A stretch of 16,454 nt of DNA from contig CAAGRO010000282.1 of NCBI GenBank assembly GCA_900772695.1, forward strand, positions 1 through 16,454, in the 5' to 3' direction. Under the pieces are notes generated by a model. The model saw nothing but the letters and a program-made list of their open reading frames with translations, was not told the origin of the DNA and ran no database searches. This document shows, one piece after another, positions 14,401 to 16,454 of the stretch. The position numbers and the translations under genes are program-made. Within the stretch, counting starts at the first letter, position 1. Each line of letters begins with the position of its first letter. The stretch comes from an uncultured Oribacterium sp. (GTDB lineage Bacteria > Bacillota > Clostridia > Lachnospirales > Lachnospiraceae).

Positions 14401-16454
14401 CAGGTGATAAGGTGTACTGCACCTACGTCGCAAGGGATATCTCGAAGCTGACGAAGTTGGACGAGCTGACGGACCTCAGTAAGAGCTATTCTACGGCTGT
14501 ACGGGCGACGCTCGATGTAGGCATTGACCCGGTTAAGGTGGAGAAGAACGAATATGTCGTTGTTCGGGACGAGGAGAAGATCGACCCGCTCGTGACGGAT
14601 TACCAGACCGAGGGCATCCGGATCGAGGCTACCGATTACCTCGTAACGGCGTACACGCTCGATCATGATGGAAATCTTACGACCGGCGATCGTCAGCTGT
14701 ACCTCGGACTCGGCGATGTGACGAATTCCCGGAATTACTATCCGATCCGGATCGGCAGCGATGATAAGTGGCAGGCCGTGCCGAAGCTCACGAAGGTGAA
14801 CGGACATCTCGTGCTGAGCTGGACCGAGGATGGCGAGCTGCTCGAGCTCCTCGACGTCAGCGGACTGCTTGAGGCGCTGTTCCACACCACAGAGATCGGT
14901 GGCGCTTATAAGGATGCGGCGGGTGCCTACTATGTGCAGGACGAAACGCCGGATTATGACTGGTATAAGAAGACGGCGGCGCAACTTGGACTTTCGGAGG
15001 AAGTAGATGACAATAGCCCTAAACCTGGATATAAAGGCAGCTACTATGAGGCGATCGCCCAGGGCGATTTCCGAACGGTAGAAACCCGCATCAAGGAAGA
15101 CGAGGATCACAGCAGTTCCATCGATGATTATACGATCACCGGGGATGGCCGCGATCTGTATGTATTCTATACGGATTTCGGACCGGAGATCGAGAAGGCG
15201 ACGGTCGAGCTCTATGGCCGACGCTACCGGATGGCGAAGGATACGAGCGGAAGCGCCGGCAGTGGAACGACCGGTGCGTCTGGCGGTACATCCAGCGGCA
15301 CGACGGGCAGTGAAGGTGGCAATGCAGGCACCGGTACGAATGGTGGCGCAGCGACCGGCGCAGATGGAAGTGAGGGTAACGGCCATCACTCCAACAGCGC
15401 ATGGGGCTTCACCGATGCGGTCCGCATCACGGACTTCGATAAGGTCATCGATGATTTCACGCTCACGATGGCGACGGACGGCAGCATTCGCCTTCTGTCG
15501 GATTTCTATGAGCAGTGGATCGATGAGGACGGAAAGATTCAGTTCAGTAAGAATGCCCTCGCGGAGATCGACTTCGCGCGCGGCGGATCCCTGGAGATCG
15601 ACCAGCTGTCTATCGATATGGACAGCAGCATGATCGCCGGTGAGATCTCGACGATCCGCTTCGATGTACGGAATGCCGGACTGCTGGAGGCGAAGGGCTT
15701 CACGGTCGACGCATATCTGGTGGAGAACGGCGTGAGAACGCTGCTGTGCAGCCGTGAGGTCGACCGTCTCCTCGATACGAACGAGGAGACCACCGTCCAG
15801 ATTCCATGGACGGTACCGAACGGGGATCTCAACGGGAAATCAATTCTGCTGAGCGTCGTCGAGAAGGACACCGCGACGGCTTCCGAGACGACGGCAGAGA
15901 TCGAGCTGAAGTCGGAAGCGCGGCTGCGCCTCGACATGGGCGAGCTGACATTTGACGGAAAGGAGGGGATCATCCCATTTGACATCGAGAACATCGGCAA
16001 CGCGGCGTCGTCAGAGGGCGAAGTCGTGGCGTATGTACTCGATGGCGCGGAGAGACGACGTGCCGTCGGAAGCATTGGCCTGGGCGCGCTGGGATCCGGC
16101 GCTTCCGTGGAGGATACACTTCGCTTCACACCGGAGATCGAGGACTGGGACGGCTTCGGACGGATCAGCCTGGAGCTCGTGGCCGTGCAGGACGGTGCGA
16201 GCGTCGCGTCGGCGTACGGCGACCTCTACAGTGCGGAGCCGGTCGTGCTCGAAATCGAGGACGGCGCGGAAAGCCTGAACCTCACGGCGAAGGCGCAGCA
16301 GACGCTGAAGATTGAGTGTGCACCGTGGGGCGCGCTGTGCACGGATCTCCGCTACCGGAGTTCCGACAGCCGCGTGGCGACCGTGGACGAGAACGGTACG
16401 GTGACCGCTGTCGGAAACGGCAGCCAGCCGGTCAGCATCTTTCCGTCCGGTCCG
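8418..16454 (+). CDS. giant secreted multidomain surface protein (Calx-beta, propeller-like, CARDB, Big2), 3' end beyond the window
   Basis: One uninterrupted reading frame of 2679 codons with no stop before the window ends. ATG 8418 follows ACGGAGG (8404-8410). A signal peptide is clear: basic KYRSPAKR, a hydrophobic core to about residue 28, and probable cleavage after SLA. Modules in order: the first half of a Calx-beta-like domain (about 30-125); an Asp/Glu/Ser-rich acidic region (128-345) and mixed linker; the Calx-beta second half from TIHFAAGED (413-460); a second Calx-beta-like domain (about 473-560); a long unrecognised beta-rich region; a Lys/Glu/Ala helical insert (about 1511-1605); a BNR/sialidase-like propeller region (about 1851-2270); a Gly/Ser/Thr linker (2277-2323); two CARDB-like domains (about 2390-2484 and 2501-2610); and the start of a Big2-like Ig domain (from about 2618). 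Inferred role: adhesion or polymer binding outside the cell, possibly Ca2+-stabilised. No catalytic motif was recognised; any wall anchor would be downstream. Confidence 0.88.
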   Translation, partial: MKYRSPAKRITSLLLGLQMVLLQPLCSLAEIPQQSPTVIAGARLSEDQLTEGELVYFGVSGLTLKEASDSYEIAIYREGNLDQEASVTVHTLDISALYNEDYRLLGDDITEFESGKTLLQQAADRGREEADSDEAIDDDSEVEDWDSDSPSSGSEDTDGDSDVTASGSEIANKDNEISDIDERASQGTEYRFDADGNLIGETGKTSPEEILEWTAKAAQSEADAVEAEDAEAIERADEDEHTNDDTDELADADTVVSSHARRVKKASPSELDDDDADEAVDENDPSEDDENEDSSKGQDADVADEDDNSDTGNPDDADDLNADDFDDDDADLDDEEANASDLDIIASASVLSVAGSDAVSSTKSRLAMLKEAATGEPTREEGSSGVSGSLTDAILSQILPEQVEAIPHSAEQTIHFAAGEDVQYLRFRIDDDDRAEGTEAFSVMITSAENMEPYKVTSLSVIITDDEASEQSALSFDSDEFIVEDGKALVTLQREGAEYSMASANIRGRDAETGAEQIYGTVVFAPYETEKEVELALTKDSTLYLSDYLAAQAGTTTEAHAIVIDGEESTTLFSSVAMLSDEDEAANASNGAVANGSDDLSFDITIGGKPYKVKYKKGDVVADIYDESYSPALEVGQYFFSASTDVGGIFSYGKDQRHGSKPNGLGTLQNCYLLPKGERDFHQGEGKLEYCHTTSWRTGSVWSSNENPPAGRPTINGLYYQYLIPHWKQLSSYGGGNKLRFKLHALGAGKDLEQKDRNGKFDTPELSSGAAIKVQNVADNIEAIVYAVDDSSTQTPKSYMRFYGVAAMYKKYEVSVTNPEKMSFLGTSDTVPMQAKMECGAQIIEPGKTYSRDIYTNVDTDAANIVFTLDKSTVNGVDGYFGTITGYKITISADDPNKKVTVTYPSDYLSYLDGITGKSVNSDAIDLSQDAVKTVKERATAHLDTIVMDKYFVNWIESLQKKTYAVSGDLSNASYYQKLNFKPTVAYTDVKVSVVPPDAGGGSTKAAFTSTKLPKAGASGIFHAGDTLDLNATSEDANYRVTGFEISEDGGVHFNSIRDARSYTLRSGKNYVIRPLLAKNDNHVEIVFASEEARNNLRIENLIPQEKLEGSYLKGKNVLNLNPEKNGWSEMMKPAIGAACTVRVLVNGTPSDSNYVYRPVITDQMTGRTYQTQGYSFILRSNTADNLLKLDIEKVKKSDLREYSLSGTVVTRVKSIRETALEAKTNPAEGYAVSLANGEFETNGSRHVQLQSSAADDSGIISLAGLKAKEGDRVSLLIDNGIDDAQVADFVFGSGTLDSITQVHRVDAGMLEVQYPITAPVVTSISYDYDKSESRQKTDLRKNQVRCFDDNLKLTAVVDTKGRSIEKLVFTVRTVTGSTADYEGRATVEGSNVFTAEIPSMLTNLHNGDRITVQIVDKEKRSVTVGDTAQSIPINYPMVDTGLVSYVENEKIAPKEFNIDGEMGDVNIPLLGAAKSTAQSGILNFSRLDYPDKSGYSLNINFDMMLKNGSSMTNKQKTDAAKTFYQSAQKNSELKKEARAAGKDAANAGASADQILKRMWNNEELSDQEIRDLNNYEIRKAMKEELRAQKLSEAKNEQASMTKTQGYIDVRVMFNLSFEFLLDPVQNEYVLATTAVTVGGAVDASKTFYTMVGYVPCFLNLSGGVEVDLTMGGVCADGKAAFSEGDFNAYSGNVQNIFSGSDFLIELDSVVKAKVQVGAGLCGVLSARGYVSVQMKLQLVKDNVSGDPYGVILNAAGGLGFDLVLLSMDMDIAKIEQGWGNYAGKTKVEFFNNVITKEYGDTLPLNDAYEEAYAGLGEDEISYQRYDMGSSDMSSFGGTGGVNAQPVPVRKQILLEHAAERTRPEMVELPDGRAFAVFVAASDNGDTSRLYYTISNQAGDHWSVPVALDEDESYDSMPSLTLVGDKVVIAWMDASKRIEGANDEETMEAYRKKFNAFRISGSVYDTKSGSLGQEFQISPSDLDEFYLQAPSLCTAGDKVYCTYVARDISKLTKLDELTDLSKSYSTAVRATLDVGIDPVKVEKNEYVVVRDEEKIDPLVTDYQTEGIRIEATDYLVTAYTLDHDGNLTTGDRQLYLGLGDVTNSRNYYPIRIGSDDKWQAVPKLTKVNGHLVLSWTEDGELLELLDVSGLLEALFHTTEIGGAYKDAAGAYYVQDETPDYDWYKKTAAQLGLSEEVDDNSPKPGYKGSYYEAIAQGDFRTVETRIKEDEDHSSSIDDYTITGDGRDLYVFYTDFGPEIEKATVELYGRRYRMAKDTSGSAGSGTTGASGGTSSGTTGSEGGNAGTGTNGGAATGADGSEGNGHHSNSAWGFTDAVRITDFDKVIDDFTLTMATDGSIRLLSDFYEQWIDEDGKIQFSKNALAEIDFARGGSLEIDQLSIDMDSSMIAGEISTIRFDVRNAGLLEAKGFTVDAYLVENGVRTLLCSREVDRLLDTNEETTVQIPWTVPNGDLNGKSILLSVVEKDTATASETTAEIELKSEARLRLDMGELTFDGKEGIIPFDIENIGNAASSEGEVVAYVLDGAERRRAVGSIGLGALGSGASVEDTLRFTPEIEDWDGFGRISLELVAVQDGASVASAYGDLYSAEPVVLEIEDGAESLNLTAKAQQTLKIECAPWGALCTDLRYRSSDSRVATVDENGTVTAVGNGSQPVSIFPSGP

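Noticed and set aside
14388..16129. Minus-strand ORFs at 14388-15389 and 15539-16129
   Set aside because: Same situation: shadows of the giant gene, with no start signals and no domain character.

Overview
The window looks like chromosomal DNA of a moderately GC-rich Firmicute, most likely a Clostridia/Lachnospiraceae-type anaerobe. Supporting signs are strong AGGAGG-type ribosome sites, a one-piece tmRNA whose tag ends LAYAA, Lachnospiraceae-style phage endolysin and purine-permease sequences, and a giant Gram-positive secreted protein. This assignment is inferred from protein character; no species is claimed.

Layout. Positions 1-1000: a phage-type endolysin gene (10-795), then AT-rich DNA with degenerate tandem repeats and a 12-bp direct repeat. 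This is probably the end of a prophage or integrative element placed at the 3' end of ssrA. Positions 1055-1490: ssrA (tmRNA) on the minus strand, with its promoter and a bidirectional terminator. Positions 1680-3250: a purine permease of the NCS2/AzgA-PbuG family with a structured leader and a strong terminator. Positions 3326-5120: mgtE (Mg2+ channel/transporter) behind an unusually elaborate leader of about 365 nt. The leader contains its own promoter, a 35-codon leader ORF with an ideal ribosome site, a 10-bp closing helix that includes that ORF's stop codon, a competing antiterminator pairing and an intrinsic terminator just before mgtE. Positions 5136-6825: guaA (full-length GMP synthase) with promoter and terminator. 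Positions 6873-8093: hairpins, a promoter and a second, shorter GMP-synthase-like gene that has the ATP-pyrophosphatase and C-terminal domains but no glutaminase domain. Positions 8090-8190: two related long inverted repeats with 21-nt loops. Positions 8418-16454: the first 2679 codons of a giant secreted protein (Calx-beta, acidic linker, beta-propeller-like, CARDB and Big2-like modules) that runs off the end of the window. It has no stop codon here and is easily overlooked.

How it fits together. Purine uptake, GMP synthesis (a Mg-ATP-dependent reaction) and Mg2+ transport sit side by side. Each gene has its own promoter and usually its own terminator, so this is a neighbourhood rather than one operon. 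The strongest candidate for something undescribed is the mgtE leader. I see no M-box consensus in it, but it has all the parts of a translation-coupled or ligand-controlled transcription attenuator. The tandem GMP synthase paralog, the paired covarying inverted repeats and the giant protein's Calx-beta domain interrupted by an acidic insert are further points of interest.
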